In this document: piece by piece, positions 11,045-21,711 of the stretch
Position numbering within the stretch: the stretch's first letter is position 1
Layout of the letters: each line of letters starts with the position of its first letter
Assembly (NCBI GenBank): GCA_028753945.1
Contig: JAPNXP010000002.1
Location: 4,588,001 to 4,652,000, forward strand
Direction of reading: 5' to 3'
Length of the DNA stretch: 64,000 nucleotides
Origin: Hexactinellida sp. DTS-2022
Taxonomy: Eukaryota > Porifera > Hexactinellida
Notes under the pieces: model-generated
Database searches by the model: none
Told to the model about the DNA's origin: nothing
What the model saw: only the letters and a program-made list of their open reading frames with translations
Program-made: the position numbers and the translations under genes

Positions 11045-12227
11045 CAAGGTTGAAACCGGCTCAACCTGATATCAGTATTCGTGAATATCTGTCTTACCTG
11101 ATATCAGTATTCGTGAATAGTTCCTTCACCGAATATATTTGGTCAACCGAATATATTTGGTCAACCGAATATATTTGGTCAACCAAATTTATTTGATCAA
11201 CCGAATATATTTGGAACAGAACCAAACAACTAGTGTATATTTATTCTGGTTAATCGAGCCAACACCTTTATTCCCCTTAATCGGGTCAAAATGACCTGAT
11301 CACGACGTGATCCAATTAAGGTTAAATTACCCCACGGGAATGAAATCTCTTGTATTAATCTGTAATTGTTAGAAATAGATCAAGGTACGATACAAAGCAA
11401 TAAACAAAAAAGAAAATGTCTCAATATATTATACTTTTTATTTTTTGTCGGTTTCAATATTTGGCTAATACAAATCTCCCATAGGGCGATTTCAAAAAGT
11501 GGTGGTCGATATTATAGTGTAATTTGGCAATGCGGCCATCAATGTTTGTTATCAGAATCAATATTGAAAGATTATAAGCGTACGGAGTTGGTAGTCGGTT
11601 TACATTTTTGAATTATGACTCTGAAATTAATTTTCAAACATTTTATCAAATATCTCATAAAAAACATGACCTTTTTAATGATTTCTTTAGTTCAAAAGGT
11701 CGCAACTTTTTTTATTTAGGTCAAATCAAAATTCTAAACCAGTCACCTACAGCATATAACGATGATCTATGTGATATATCGCACATAATATGTCTTTAGC
11801 TAATAATGATCTTGAGATCGACACACTTATCAGGTGGAGTCTGAAGAAATCCCCCTATGGGACTTTTGTATTACCATAAAACTGCACGCCCCATAAAATC
11901 GAATTTATTCAAAATAATTCGATTTCGTCTTCAGTTTCGATATAGCTATAATGTCTTCTATTATATATGTGAAAATTAAACATCTTACTTCAAAACGAAA
12001 TTTATGTGTTTTTTTACATGAATCTGCCGTAATTTAACCTTAAGCTGAGTCGATTGTTTATAAATATATATTATATTACTCCGTTGACCAAATATATTCG
12101 GTTGATCAAATATATTCGTTTGCAAACAGAATACCAAATACTGATATTCGGAATATAACCAAATATTGTACTATTTGGCGAATATATTTGGTCAAACCGA
12201 ATATTGAACTATTCGGTTGCAACCTTG
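11045..12227. mobile_element. hAT-type miniature element (about 460 bp net), carrying an inserted M1
   Basis: The ends are CAAGGTTGAAACCGG and the complement of CAAGGTTGCAACCGAA. The flanks are a perfect 8-bp target duplication ATTATATG (11037-11044 and 12228-12235). The subterminal zones carry about five tandem GAATATATTTGGTCAACC units on the left (11128-11213) and inverted versions on the right (12080-12215). M1 (11320-12039) is inserted inside, so this element is older than that M1 and younger than the M2-like host fragment. An identical copy is at 24941-26123. Confidence 0.85.
11320..12039 (-). mobile_element. M1 TTAA element, 720 bp, young copy
   Basis: TTAA at 11316-11319 and 12040-12043. 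The TIR is GGTTAAATTAC, with the GGCAGATTC end on the right. It is almost identical to the copies at 42403-43122 and 50492-51211. A central CCCATAGGG.GATTTC block occurs in both halves in inverted order, suggesting the family began as a long foldback. The 81- and 63-residue frames shared by all young copies reflect recent copying and do not resemble proteins. Confidence 0.9.
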
Positions 12228-12350
12228 ATTATATGTCTCACTAGTTAGGATACAGTAAGTATATACTAAATATATAAGAATTGAGTGAATATATGAAAAA
12301 GTCAATCAAGCTATGATAATGCAATGTGAAAAGGAATATTATATGCAGAA

Positions 12351-12412
12351 CAGGAATTGGAACCCAAGATCTACTTATTGTTGGCCATATATGCTAACCA
12401 CTGAGATATATC
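12351..12412 (-). ncRNA. tRNA-like module (degenerate) in M2-like fragment
   Basis: Read on the minus strand there is a box A/D-arm-like TATCTCAGTGGTTAGCA (12392-12408) and, about 30 bp on, a box B/T-arm-like GGGTTCCAATTCC (12353-12365). Spacing and motifs match a tRNA-derived RNA polymerase III promoter. It is not a functional tRNA, because the acceptor stem does not pair. Confidence 0.55.
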
Positions 12413-12547
12413 GGCTTATTAATTTGGGGTTTATATTATTTAATGTTAAGATTAAAAAAAGTATAAAACATCTTATTTTACACGTGTTTGCTGTAATTTT
12501 AAAAGCAAAAAGTATCCAAGAGATAAATAGGATTTTCGTAGGATTAA

Positions 12548-13804
12548 GGATGCTTAGGGTGAAATTTAGTGTTTTTTGTACAAAATTGAAATCTGATTTT
12601 ATACTGTGAAATGAATCTAATGTATCATAAAATTATGTGAGAAGTGAAATTTTTAAAAAAAATATTCTGCAAAGTCTTCAAAATGTCAATTTATCATGTC
12701 ATTATTGATGATGTAGCTTTTATTATTATCTCAATTGACATTCCTTGGTTTTATATGTACAATATCGTTCACTTATATACTTTATGTATTTAAACTAACA
12801 TTTATATGCGCAAATATCTCAGTGATTAGCTTATATTGCCAAAACCAGTTGATAATGGGCTAGAAATTCTGATCTGCATATTTTTTGTATTTTTTATACA
12901 TCACCAACAGATTAATTTACTATATTATATAATTCAACTCAATTGTCATATATATTAGTATATTCATACTGTATCCCAACTAGTGTAGACATATTATACA
13001 CATTAGAGCATTAATCACTACGGTTGCAATGATTTAATCGCTGAAAATGATGTCCCAAAAGAAAGCGGACTCCATTAGTATGCCAGAAACTTGCACAGAA
13101 TTTGATTTAATCAAGTCGTTTGTTTACTATGATGTTTCAATACATATTTAGTATATAGTATGAAAATTATCTAGTATATTGAAACTAAATCCGGTTATAA
13201 TACGGACAAATTTAATAGTACAAATGCATTTCCCATTAAAAAAACCTCAGCCTTCAATTACTCAATTATTGTTTTTATGACATATCCCGAATTTTATCTA
13301 TTAAAGTTCATATGGGATTGCTTTCAAAAATTCTTATATAGTTCTTAATGGTATAAAGATCATTTTGCAAGCTCATTGATGCGAACTAACGATTAGTGTC
13401 TGAGTAGAGACCAAGCAAGGAGCAAAAATACCACTTTTTGGCCTCTTTTTTGACGAATTTTAGGTTTCGTAAGTTAAGAATTGGTTAAACTTGGGATAGG
13501 AGTCTGGTGAGCTAAGCAAATGTAGTGCTAATAGTACTGATCAATCATACAAATTTTTGGAGCTATAGAGAATATACTTTATAATATTTAATTAAGTGAA
13601 ATCTAATAAAACAGTATTACCCCTATGGGGAGGCATTTCCTAAAGAATTTAATGCTACTCGAAAAATTGTTTGGACTTAGACATGCTGTATACATTTTAT
13701 GCTTAGTTATGCAATTACAGAGCAGATTGGAGAATTACACTTCAATATCTACAAAGACGCTAAAACCACCCATACCGCTAATACATTTTTCACCCTAAGC
13801 ATCC
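12548..13804 (+). mobile_element. M2 TTAA element, 1257 bp
   Basis: TTAA at 12544-12547 and 13805-13808. The TIR GGATGCTTAGGGTGAAA is matched by its complement on the right. It contains the tRNA-like module (12813-12878), about 265-330 bp from the left end and reading inward, and the GTCCCAAAAGAAAGCGGACT block at about 13050-13072. The inner subterminal motif GTATTAGCGGTATGGGT (as complement, near 13765-13785) recurs in the other M2 copies. No coding capacity. An identical copy is at 26444-27700. Confidence 0.9.
12813..12878 (+). ncRNA. tRNA-like module inside M2
   Basis: A-box-like TATCTCAGTGATTAGC at 12815-12830 and a weakened B-box-like GGGCTAGAAATTC at 12857-12869. Position and orientation relative to the M2 end are the same as in the copies at 39421, 50138 and 62040. 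Confidence 0.5.
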
Positions 13805-13868
13805 TTAAGTAATATTTTATCTATACAGTATTATAATGATACTGTCAGCTCCAGTTTAGTGGAATTAA

Positions 13869-14881
13869 GGACATAGCCCCTAGAAGAAGAAAATTCATTG
13901 ATTTCAAGTTTGATAGCGTTTTTGGACTTTACTATGTAGTAGTAGTTTACCTGGAAAATAGAATTTAATTAGCTTGTATTACTATACAGTTATTGACTAT
14001 AATATAATTTATCCTATATGAATCCATATAGCCGTTGCCTAGTGATATCTATACAACAGTAAACAGTCAACTTAGTTTGAGGTTGTATTTCAACTCTAAT
14101 AGTATTTGATTGAAAGATACTTGGAAGCTTTTGTGGAATTTCTACTTATTTCATTTTTTATGTAGATTTTTCCTAATATATCTTTTATTGGTGGAATATT
14201 TTTATGACCAAATTATTATCAATTTTTCTATCTTTAAAATGTGAATTCTGAAACTAGTATCTTACTCTACATACGAAAAGGGACAACTTTGCAATTGATT
14301 TAGAGTATCTATCTTTATATTTTTTGAGATAACCCTTGGCAACGACCATCTTTTGGGGTGAAATTTCTTTTGGACAAGATGAAGACACTGGATCACTTGT
14401 GAATAATTTCGTCACCCAAAATTGATCTACGTCACCCAAAAATTTTCGGATTGAGATTTACGCCATATTCGGGAATTTTATACATGTATGTTTAACCGTC
14501 TTGAACTGCGCTTAGGAGACTACATATATCATTTTTGATAATGCCATTCAGTATACAGCTACCGATCACTCTATATGTCAATAATACTTCATTGGAGTCT
14601 ATCTAGCATAGTTTTCCTACTTCCACTTACACCCCTGAATATGCCCACTGTTATAAGGGCCCCCAGGAGGCCCAAATAAAACTATTAGCCCAAATTAGGG
14701 ACCTCCCAAGGGGGCCCTAGCGGGGATTCCTCGCTGGCTTGTATGGCTAGGACGCCCATGGGAAGTACTTATATATAGTGAACAAATAATAAGTTTTAAT
14801 TAGTTCAACAATTAATCGCACATGTACAACCCTTAGTTGAATATTTTTTTAATTTTCGGTCAAATCGAAGGGGCAATCTCC
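13869..14881 (+). mobile_element. M3 TTAA element, 1013 bp
   Basis: TTAA at 13865-13868 and 14882-14885. The left end is GGACATAGCCCCT and the right end is the complement of GGAGATTGCCCCTTCGA, an imperfect TIR. A second copy spans 45865-48133 and shares the internal sequence (TTGATTTCAAGTTTGATAGC near the left; the CTACATACG..AAGG..CAACTTTGC zone near the right). Non-coding. An identical copy is at 27765-28777. Confidence 0.8.
14656..14718. repeat. GC-rich hairpin within M3
   Basis: AGGGCCCCCAGGAGG (14656-14670) pairs with CCTCCCAAGGGGGCCCT (14702-14718) apart from a two-base bulge. It is absent from the other M3 copy as far as I can see, so it may be a small insertion. Confidence 0.6.
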
Positions 14882-14885
14882 TTAA

Positions 14886-15813
14886 TTTGCTCTATACCTA
14901 TCTAGTAAATATCCATAATACTAGAAGTTGCGAATTCATATATCCTCGGTTATAGTTTAATCAAATTTCTATACTATACTGATCCATACTAGCCAAGAAA
15001 AATGTATTCACTATCTAGAATTATTTTTTCGAATAGTAACATCAATTATGAATCGTTCCTTACTCTATTCATCTGTTCCCATAGGAAGTACAATTTTGAT
15101 TTTATAACTCCATTTTTATAAATTTTATTTAGTATTTTTGTTGAAAATTATATTTATTTTTCACTAAGAAATATTTCTCTGTTTGAAATTATTAAAATCG
15201 AAATTCTGCTCCCAATGGGATCTAGTACTGGTACATATATGCCTTTTTGCAATATATGTCTGTTTCAAAAATTTATAGATTTCTCTGGATCATCTTTCTG
15301 AAAAGTGTTTAATATTATTTTGAAATTTACTTATTTTATAATAATTCAGAATCATAAACAACAACATTTGTGGCATAAATTTTTTTTGTCAATTTTTTCC
15401 GAAAAGCGACCACAAAGGTGATTTTTTTAAAAAAATTCCAGATTCGTTTTCTTGACATATTTTTGGTCTTTATCTATTACTTGCGCGCTTCGCTTGCTAG
15501 GTCGCTTCGAGGCAGAACACAACCACACACCCACCGCTTATCGGTTATTGTGGTTTAGAATGCGTAAATAGGCCTAAATAGTCAAATTTACAATTGTGAA
15601 ATATAAGGATTACGTCATCTTGCGATAATGACTGCGTATATTGTGGGCGATCTGGTCTAACGAACCTGTCCGCATCATTACTGTGAATGTTCTATTAAGT
15701 AGTAAGTTGTTTTGTCCGACAGGGGCCATTACACTTGGAACTGAATACTAAAGTAATTGATTAATTTCAAAAATATATGCATTATTGTTACAATAGAGTG
15801 GATCTATTTTTAA
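14886..15813. other. No gene or repeat recognised
   Basis: AT-rich sequence apart from a short GC-rich patch near 15483-15515 (GCGCGCTTCGCTTGC). Nothing else to assign. Confidence 0.4.
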
Positions 15814-15815
15814 TA

Positions 15816-18113
15816 CAGTCGACTCCGCTTAAGGGTGTCCATGGAAGGAGAATAATGGGAAATTTCCGCAAGAAATACACTGAATTCAATTTTTTATTTA
15901 ATGACCAAGCACGGCAGAAGGACGATAACTAACGTTTGTACATGGTTTAGAATCTCTTCCAAGCGTATATTCAGAGTTATGAGCTATTTTGTACAGCGGA
16001 TCACTGGTTTCACCTCTTTTAACGATTATCTCTACTGTATTCCTCAACAATGGTAGGATTGGTGATATCATTACTCTATCCAAGCAATCACTGACGAAAA
16101 TAATCAACAATTGATCAAAAAAAATAATTAAAAAGTGAAAATTAAGACTTTTATGGCCTATAATCACATTCGAGGGTACGTTTTCTTCTCAATTTTCTAT
16201 CTCAGACGCCCGAGGTGCTAGGAACAAAAAAAACGTCTCAAAATACTCGCAATACCCGACTTCCTATCCGTCAATAATACATTTCGTGACCCTAATACGC
16301 ACCGTTTTCAAAATGTTCCCTATATGGGCATGTAATGTGCCCATTTTTGATGACACAGCAAATATCCTCTCTCCTAAAGTATAAACTCTAGAACTTAGTA
16401 CTAAACATCTAATCACATCAATATCCCAATACAAACTCATTGGAAGAACGCATGAGACCATTATCCAATTGGTTACATTCCTGTAAATTCACATACCCAT
16501 ATATGGTGGTGTCCTTTCAGCAGTGTGCCCATAAACCCTCAAATTAATTAATATGCTAGAGCTTAGCTCTAACTTCCCAGAAATATCAATAATCCATCGC
16601 AAGTTTGAAGGTAAAGTTTTATAAGGTATAAAACTATTTTCCACAAAATTGCAACCCCTCTTTACCATTTTTCCTGGAATATTTGGATTGACCAGATGCC
16701 TGACTAAATGCCAGACTTTTTTGAGAAAGATACAACCGATTAAGACTCAAAAATTTTTATACACAATGAATGATACTTACCTTCAAACCAGGTTTTTTTT
16801 TTTCGCAGAAATCAGCAATAATTCATGGTTATAATGCGCTTACATTGAAATTTCGATGATAATATATACTTTTTCGGACTCCGGAGCCTTCATAATTAAT
16901 TATTGCCTCATGAAAGTAATTAATCGCATCCTGAGTCAACGGGGCGGTAATAATAGACCTATTAGAAGTTAAGGTTAAATTACCCCACGGGAATGAAATC
17001 TCTTGTATTAATCTGTAATTGTTAGAAATAGATCAAGGTACGATACAAAGCAATAAACAAAAAAGAAAATGTCTCAATATATTATACTTTTTATTTTTTG
17101 TCGGTTTCAATATTTGGCTAATACAAATCTCCCATAGGGCGATTTCAAAAAGTGTTGGTCGATATTATAGTGTAATTTGGCAATGCGGCCATCAATGTTT
17201 GTTATCAGAATCAATATTGAAAGATTATAAGCGTACGGAGTTGGTAGTCGGTTTACATTTTTGAATTATGACTCTTATTTTTCAAACATTTTATCAAATA
17301 TCTCATAAAAAACATGACCTTTTTAATGATTTCTTTAGTTCAAAAGGTCGCAACTTTTTTTATTTAGGTCAAATCAAAATTCTAAACCAGTCACCTACAG
17401 CATATAACGATGATCTATGTGATATATCGCACATAATATGTCTTTAGCTAATAATGATCTTGAGATCGACACACTTATCAGGTGGAGTCTGAAGAAATCC
17501 CCCTATGGGACTTTTGTATTACCATAAAACTGCACGCCCCATAAAATCGAATTTATTCAAAATAATTCGATTTCGTTTTCAGTTTCGATATAGCTATAAT
17601 GTCTTCTATTATATATGTGAAAATTAAACATCTTACTTCAAAACGAAATTTATGTGTTTTTTTACATGAATCTGCCGTAATTTAACCTTAAGTATTGAAT
17701 TAGAACATTCTAGTACAAGTATGAATCAGTTTACGAATGCATAAAAACTATGCTATATACATAGACGCTCCTATTCTAATATAGAAAGAATCTATACTTA
17801 GCGACAAAAATTTGTTCTAGATGTATATTAATGACTTCTAAGTTATGCTCACCCCAGCCCTCAGTGATACTTCACTAATGGAAATAAATGCTCATTTGGA
17901 TAATCCTTTCATTAATAAAAAATACCCATCCTTGGACACCGTTAATAGAGTCACCTCGGGACCAGGTTGTTTTGACCCAATTAAGCGGAGAAACCGATTA
18001 ACCGAAGATATTGTAAGCCAAAATGTAATTCTGTCCTATAAATCCTGTGAAATTTTGTCCCGATTAAGCGGAGAAACCGATTAACCGGTGGCTCTATTAA
18101 GCGGAGTTGACTG
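15816..18113 (-). mobile_element. pogo/Tigger-type non-autonomous element, 2.3 kb with nested M1
   Basis: The ends are CAGTCGACTCCGCTTAA and the complement of CAGTCAACTCCGCTTAA, flanked by TA (15814-15815 and 18114-18115). TIRs of the CAGTCxACTCCGC type with TA duplication are typical of pogo/Tigger relatives of Tc1/mariner. Inner ATTAAGCGGAGAAACCGATTA motifs repeat near the right end. No transposase frame survives. M1 (16973-17687) is inserted within. Its left 1 kb matches 38240-40480 in reverse orientation. An identical copy is at 29712-32009. Confidence 0.8.
16973..17687 (-). mobile_element. M1 TTAA element, 715 bp, young copy
   Basis: TTAA at 16969-16972 and 17688-17691. It differs from the copy at 11320-12039 by a five-base deletion after GACTC and a few substitutions. 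It is inserted in the pogo-type element. Confidence 0.9.
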
Positions 18114-18474
18114 TACATTATTTATACCTATGTACAGTGGAAACTACTAGTTAATAATAACGACCACCCAAGGGACTGACCAAAGATAACCGTTATATAC
18201 AGGTTGTTCATGCGAGAAATCATGTGGACCTATTCTATCTACGTGGCAGTCATAGCAGGTTCTAATGTAGCCATATTATATACCTTTATGATCTTTGTAC
18301 TCCAAAATATCATTTTCTAAATATAGTATTATGCCAATTCTTTCAAGAGTTAAACAAGTATTCAGGAATCTCTTAAAAACGGGAGGCGAGCCCCCCCGCC
18401 CCCCCCTGAACCTGACGCCCCTGGGATACAGCACTAACAAAAGAGACTAACTTGCATAACATTATTAGAGAAAT
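18114..18474. other. Spacer with hAT-like end
   Basis: A poly-C rich patch ends in ACGCCCCTG at about 18414-18422. Its complement, CAGGGGCGT, is the usual start of many hAT elements. No opposite end or 8-bp duplication was found. The rest is unassigned. Confidence 0.35.
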
Positions 18475-19960
18475 CACAGTGGCACGAAACGGCAATTTGG
18501 TGGTTTGAGTATTTATGTAAACTTTAAGGCTATAAAATGCATTATTGACCTATAGGTTATCGAACCTAAAAAGTCGATTGACATATTCAGATAATTTGTA
18601 AAGCTTATGGTTCACAAGTTATGACGTCATGGGAGTTATGCTACAATTTCCAAAAAGTATAAATACAACATATCCAATAGATGAGATTTTTTAATCAAGT
18701 TCTGGTAACAGAAGTGAATTAACAAGCAGTTCTTGATTACTAATATCTTCTTCTAACATTCAATTATGTGGTACTGGTTTCTTTAGCTTTCTATTGAGTA
18801 AGAGGACTGGGTCGCTTTGACATAACATTCGAGTAAAAACATCCTTAATATTATCTTCAAAACTGAACTTACGAGATAAGCGTTCTCTATATCTACGGAT
18901 TAACTTATTACTCGCCTCAAGACGTTCTTCAGATAGTTGTTCCAGCCCTAGTCCATTATTGAAAGCTGAGATTATATTAGGTGCATGTGCCAACACTTTG
19001 TGTAACGTAGGCGTAATATTTGCCCAAGGAAAAGAATTCAAAATCAAGATATATAGTTTCTGGCATACTACCGTTAGTTCTTCTGTGTCTATTCGTCTTC
19101 CACAATTATACACTCTCAAGATAGCTCCGAGGTAGGTATGAATGTCGATTATAGCCTCTTTGGATTCTGTCGGTATTGTTGACAGCACCCATTATAAGAA
19201 ATCCTTCTCACTGTTATTTTTTCGTACTAAACATCGCCTAGCTACATTTCCTGTGGTTGAAGTTCCGCATTGTGAAGAAGCAAAATCAATCATGATATTT
19301 AACTTTTCTTTTAGTAATCCACAGAGAAAATTCTTCGCACTATGGACTTTCGGTGAACTAGGTGACCATTTTCTAACTCCGGCACTCAGATGACCTAACA
19401 AATGCATTAACCAACTAAAACATCGAAGATATGCGTGTAAAGGTGAACTGGGAATTATGTCTATGTCAGATAACGGGACATGAGTGAGATTAAAACGTTG
19501 GTCAGTAGTTAGCGAGAGGAATTGTTCTTCGTTTAATTCTTGGAATATAACCTTAGCATCACTAATAAACCTATTAATTGGAAAAACATCTCTGACGATA
19601 TCTACATCATGGATCTGTTTGATTGTGGCAGTACAGAACTGGCAGGACGCACCTCCAGCACCGCTAAGAATTCCGGCCATTTTACCATCCAACTGTGAAC
19701 GTAAGATCACTACGCTGGCATGATGACTATTAATTAAATCAAGTCCATTTGCTTCAATATCAGCAGTTTCTTTGTTGATCATTGTTTTCATAAGAAAACT
19801 CACATTTTCCTGGTTTTCTGGAAGTGCAAGAATTGTGACTGGTCTAATAGAGAAGGGAGAGTTGGGTACAGAGTTTTTCCATACAGTATTATTCTTTTCA
19901 TCCGAAATAGTTAAAACTTTAAAACCAAAGATGATAAAATTCTTCGTAGTGATATCTGGA
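18475..19960 (-). mobile_element. Transib element, 5' end lost
   Basis: This spans from the 3' terminus (CACAGTGGCACGAAACGGCA, 18475-18494) to the junction with the LINE near 19960. Transib termini begin CACWRTG in published families; this one reads CACAGTG, the same heptamer as vertebrate recombination signals. The 5' third of the gene and the other terminus are absent from the window: the LINE 3' end abuts the transposase in opposite orientation. An identical copy is at 32371-33856. Confidence 0.8.
18760..19960 (-). pseudogene. Transib transposase (RAG1 core relative), C-terminal two thirds
   Basis: Two stretches of one frame (19998-19192 and 19191-18760) are separated by a single TAA. The first about 15 codons of the upper frame are antisense LINE, so true homology starts near DITTKNF. 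In order are RPVTI; QLDGKMAG with the second catalytic Asp (residue 104 of the upper frame); the CQFC zinc pair 15 residues on; SPLHAYLRCFSWLMH; and GTSTTGNVARR. After the stop come LHKVLAHAP and LSEERLEASNKLIRRYR, with the third catalytic Glu. These correspond to RAG1 YDEKL, CTLC, GNFARK, YFHKTLAHVP and ASEGNESGNKLFRRFR, and are closest to Transib forms (DGKV, GNTARR, SEEAQEARNK). The first catalytic Asp would lie upstream and is lost. With one nonsense codon and no N-terminus it cannot be active as it stands. Since only one stop breaks about 400 codons, the loss looks recent. Confidence 0.88.
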
Positions 19961-20427
19961 TGAGGTACTGCTTGTTGATATGGCACAGCATACAACATAT
20001 TCTTCGGAAACTACATTGGCTACTAGTTAATAAACGTATTTTTTTCAAACTCCTCCTTATAGTATATAAGTCTCTCAGTGGACTTGCACCTGCATACATA
20101 GATGATCTACTGATAACTTATATTCCAACAAGGACATTAAGATCAAGCACACTCAGGCTCCTTGCAATACCTTCTGGAGCATGTAGTTGCTCAGGGTATG
20201 GTGACAGGGCTTTTTCTATTGCTGCACTGAGAGAATGGAACAAATTGCCTGTTTCTTTGAGAAGAGCTCAAAGTGTAGAAACTTTTAAGACACAGCTAAA
20301 ACGTATCTTTTCAATGTATAAACGCTGTTCACGTTTTAACCCAATTCCTGCACATATACTTACTTCTGCACTGTTTCTTGTACATAGTATATATTATTTG
20401 AACTGTTTGTATGTATTGTTATTGTAA
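19960..20427 (+). pseudogene. CR1/L2-type LINE reverse transcriptase, C-terminal end
   Basis: The frame ending in TAA at 20425-20427 reads QHILRKLHWLLVNKRIFFK, then SLSGLAPAYIDDLL, then GYGDRAFSIAALREWNKLP and ETFKTQLKRIFS. This HW-LPV / LAP-Y--DLL / RAFS-AA--WN-LP / F---LK series is the conserved tail found after the reverse transcriptase thumb in many animal CR1/L2-type LINEs. Only about 150 codons remain, as expected for a 5'-truncated insertion. The first residues overlap antisense Transib, so the true junction is near 19960-19978. The 3' tail ends in ATTATTATT repeats (20468-20490). An identical copy is at 33856-34323. Confidence 0.85.
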
Positions 20428-20490
20428 ATCGCACTGAGGTTGTTTCAACGTGGGGCGTTTACATAAATCAAAATTATTATTATTTATATT
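20428..20490 (+). repeat. LINE 3' UTR and ATT tail
   Basis: CGCACTGAGG followed by AAATTATTATTATTTATATT is a short 3' tail made of ATT units, as usual for this LINE group. It marks the right edge of the insertion. Confidence 0.7.
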
Positions 20491-20530
20491 ATCTGAACAG
20501 CATTTCGATAATACAACTGTGCACTCATGA

Positions 20531-20906
20531 TATTTATCACATTCGCATAGGTTAGAAGTAGCTAGAGGGGTAGCAGATACATCTGTAAATGCTTATTTCT
20601 ATGATCAATTTGATTATGTGGAGAACACAAACTTAGCACTTAATTATGGTAACCTAAAAAAGGTTAGAAGTTCTGCAGTACTGCGAAATGCTAAATTTCA
20701 TTTGTCTAGTTTACATTGGTATTCTAATGATAACTGGCCTGAGTTAATTAGCTTACAACAGTATTATAGAAATAGTGTTATTGGTCTTCATGTTAGAGGT
20801 TACATACAGTCACTAAGTTATAATCCATTTATTGTACATATGTACACTGAAGATCAAATAATAATATTGAAATTGTTTAAAGATACAAGAATTGTTCTTC
20901 ACTTAG
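20531..20906 (+). pseudogene. Mutator-like transposase, truncated by assembly gap
   Basis: The first 125 codons are identical to the copy beginning at 34427, and the sequence runs into the N gap at HLD of the HLDATG motif. See 34427-35334 for description. Confidence 0.65.
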
Positions 20907-21006
20907 NNNNNNNNNNNNNNNNNNNNNNNNNNNNNNNNNNNNNNNNNNNNNNNNNNNNNNNNNNNNNNNNNNNNNNNNNNNNNNNNNNNNNNNNNNNNNN
21001 NNNNNN
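20907..21006. other. Assembly gap, exactly 100 N
   Basis: One hundred N is the common placeholder for a scaffold join of unknown size. It lies exactly between the end of copy 1 and the start of copy 2 of the 13.8-kb segment. Confidence 0.98.
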
Positions 21007-21711
21007 GAATTTTGGTTCGGAGGTCCTGGTTCGCCCGCTGTAGCTCCTAGCAAACCAGGCACCTCCGATGCTGTTCGATGAACATTTTCATTAGCTAATA
21101 ATTTATAGTTGAAAGTATAAATATTAAAAACGATGCAAAGTTGGAAGGAAGCTATATCAACGTTATTATCTGTGACTGAATATAATGTAACACATCACTT
21201 GAGATAAGGTATGAATATGATTGAGTGAATATTTAGGTTGCTCTCTAATTTCATGTAGCGTTTCAGATCTGTATTCTCTCATTCACTTGTGACAAAATAT
21301 GAAATATGCTATAAGAATTTTATGATCGAAGATACTTCGAAATTCTCTAAAATTAATTCTTCTGGCATCACTTAGTATGTAGAATTAATTAATAATTATG
21401 ATTATCCATAGCGGACCACCAAACTATAAAGATATTTGAAACAAATTTCGAAATTAGAACTAAGAAACCACTATATAACAATGATATTTGAAGCTATTGC
21501 AATTTGAACTAAGAAACCACTATACAACAATTATATTTGAAACCTATTACAATTAGTACCAATAAACCACTATACAACAATGATATTTAATTCCAATCAA
21601 CAACTAGAATATGTGAAACCACACTTGATATTTGGGAAAGTGTAAAAGTATTCTAAAGTGCACTGGTAGATAAAATTGGGCAACTGAAAATTCCGATCTT
21701 TGTTTGATATT

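Larger units (their letters stand above)
10880..12547 (+). mobile_element. M2-like element fragment, split by nested insertions
   Basis: With the nested hAT element (11045-12227) removed, the remaining sequence matches the inner part of M2 elements: a TCCGCTTTCTTTTGGGACAT block at 10970-10991, then about 200 bp further the tRNA-like module (12351-12412). The terminal GGATGCTT repeat is missing; the fragment ends where the complete M2 at 12548 begins. Confidence 0.55.
7111..20906 (+). repeat. 13.8-kb direct repeat, copy 1 (likely false duplication)
   Basis: Identical at every place compared with 21007-34802 at a constant offset of 13,896, with no net insertion or deletion. The copy stops abruptly at the first N, in the middle of a transposase reading frame. 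See the gap and copy 2. Confidence 0.95.

Noticed and set aside
11366-11799. 81- and 63-residue frames repeated at 11366, 16957-17264, 42449 and 50732-51165
   Set aside because: Identical only because young M1 copies are nearly identical. The frames lie in a non-coding foldback element and are lost in older copies.
18760-19998. A host RAG1-like gene or functional recombinase
   Set aside because: The motifs fit Transib transposons better, the element end is next to it, the N-terminal part is missing, there is an in-frame stop, and no RAG2-like gene is present.
20618-21043. Frame running through the N gap
   Set aside because: The part beyond 20906 is gap followed by unrelated sequence; only the portion before the gap is meaningful.
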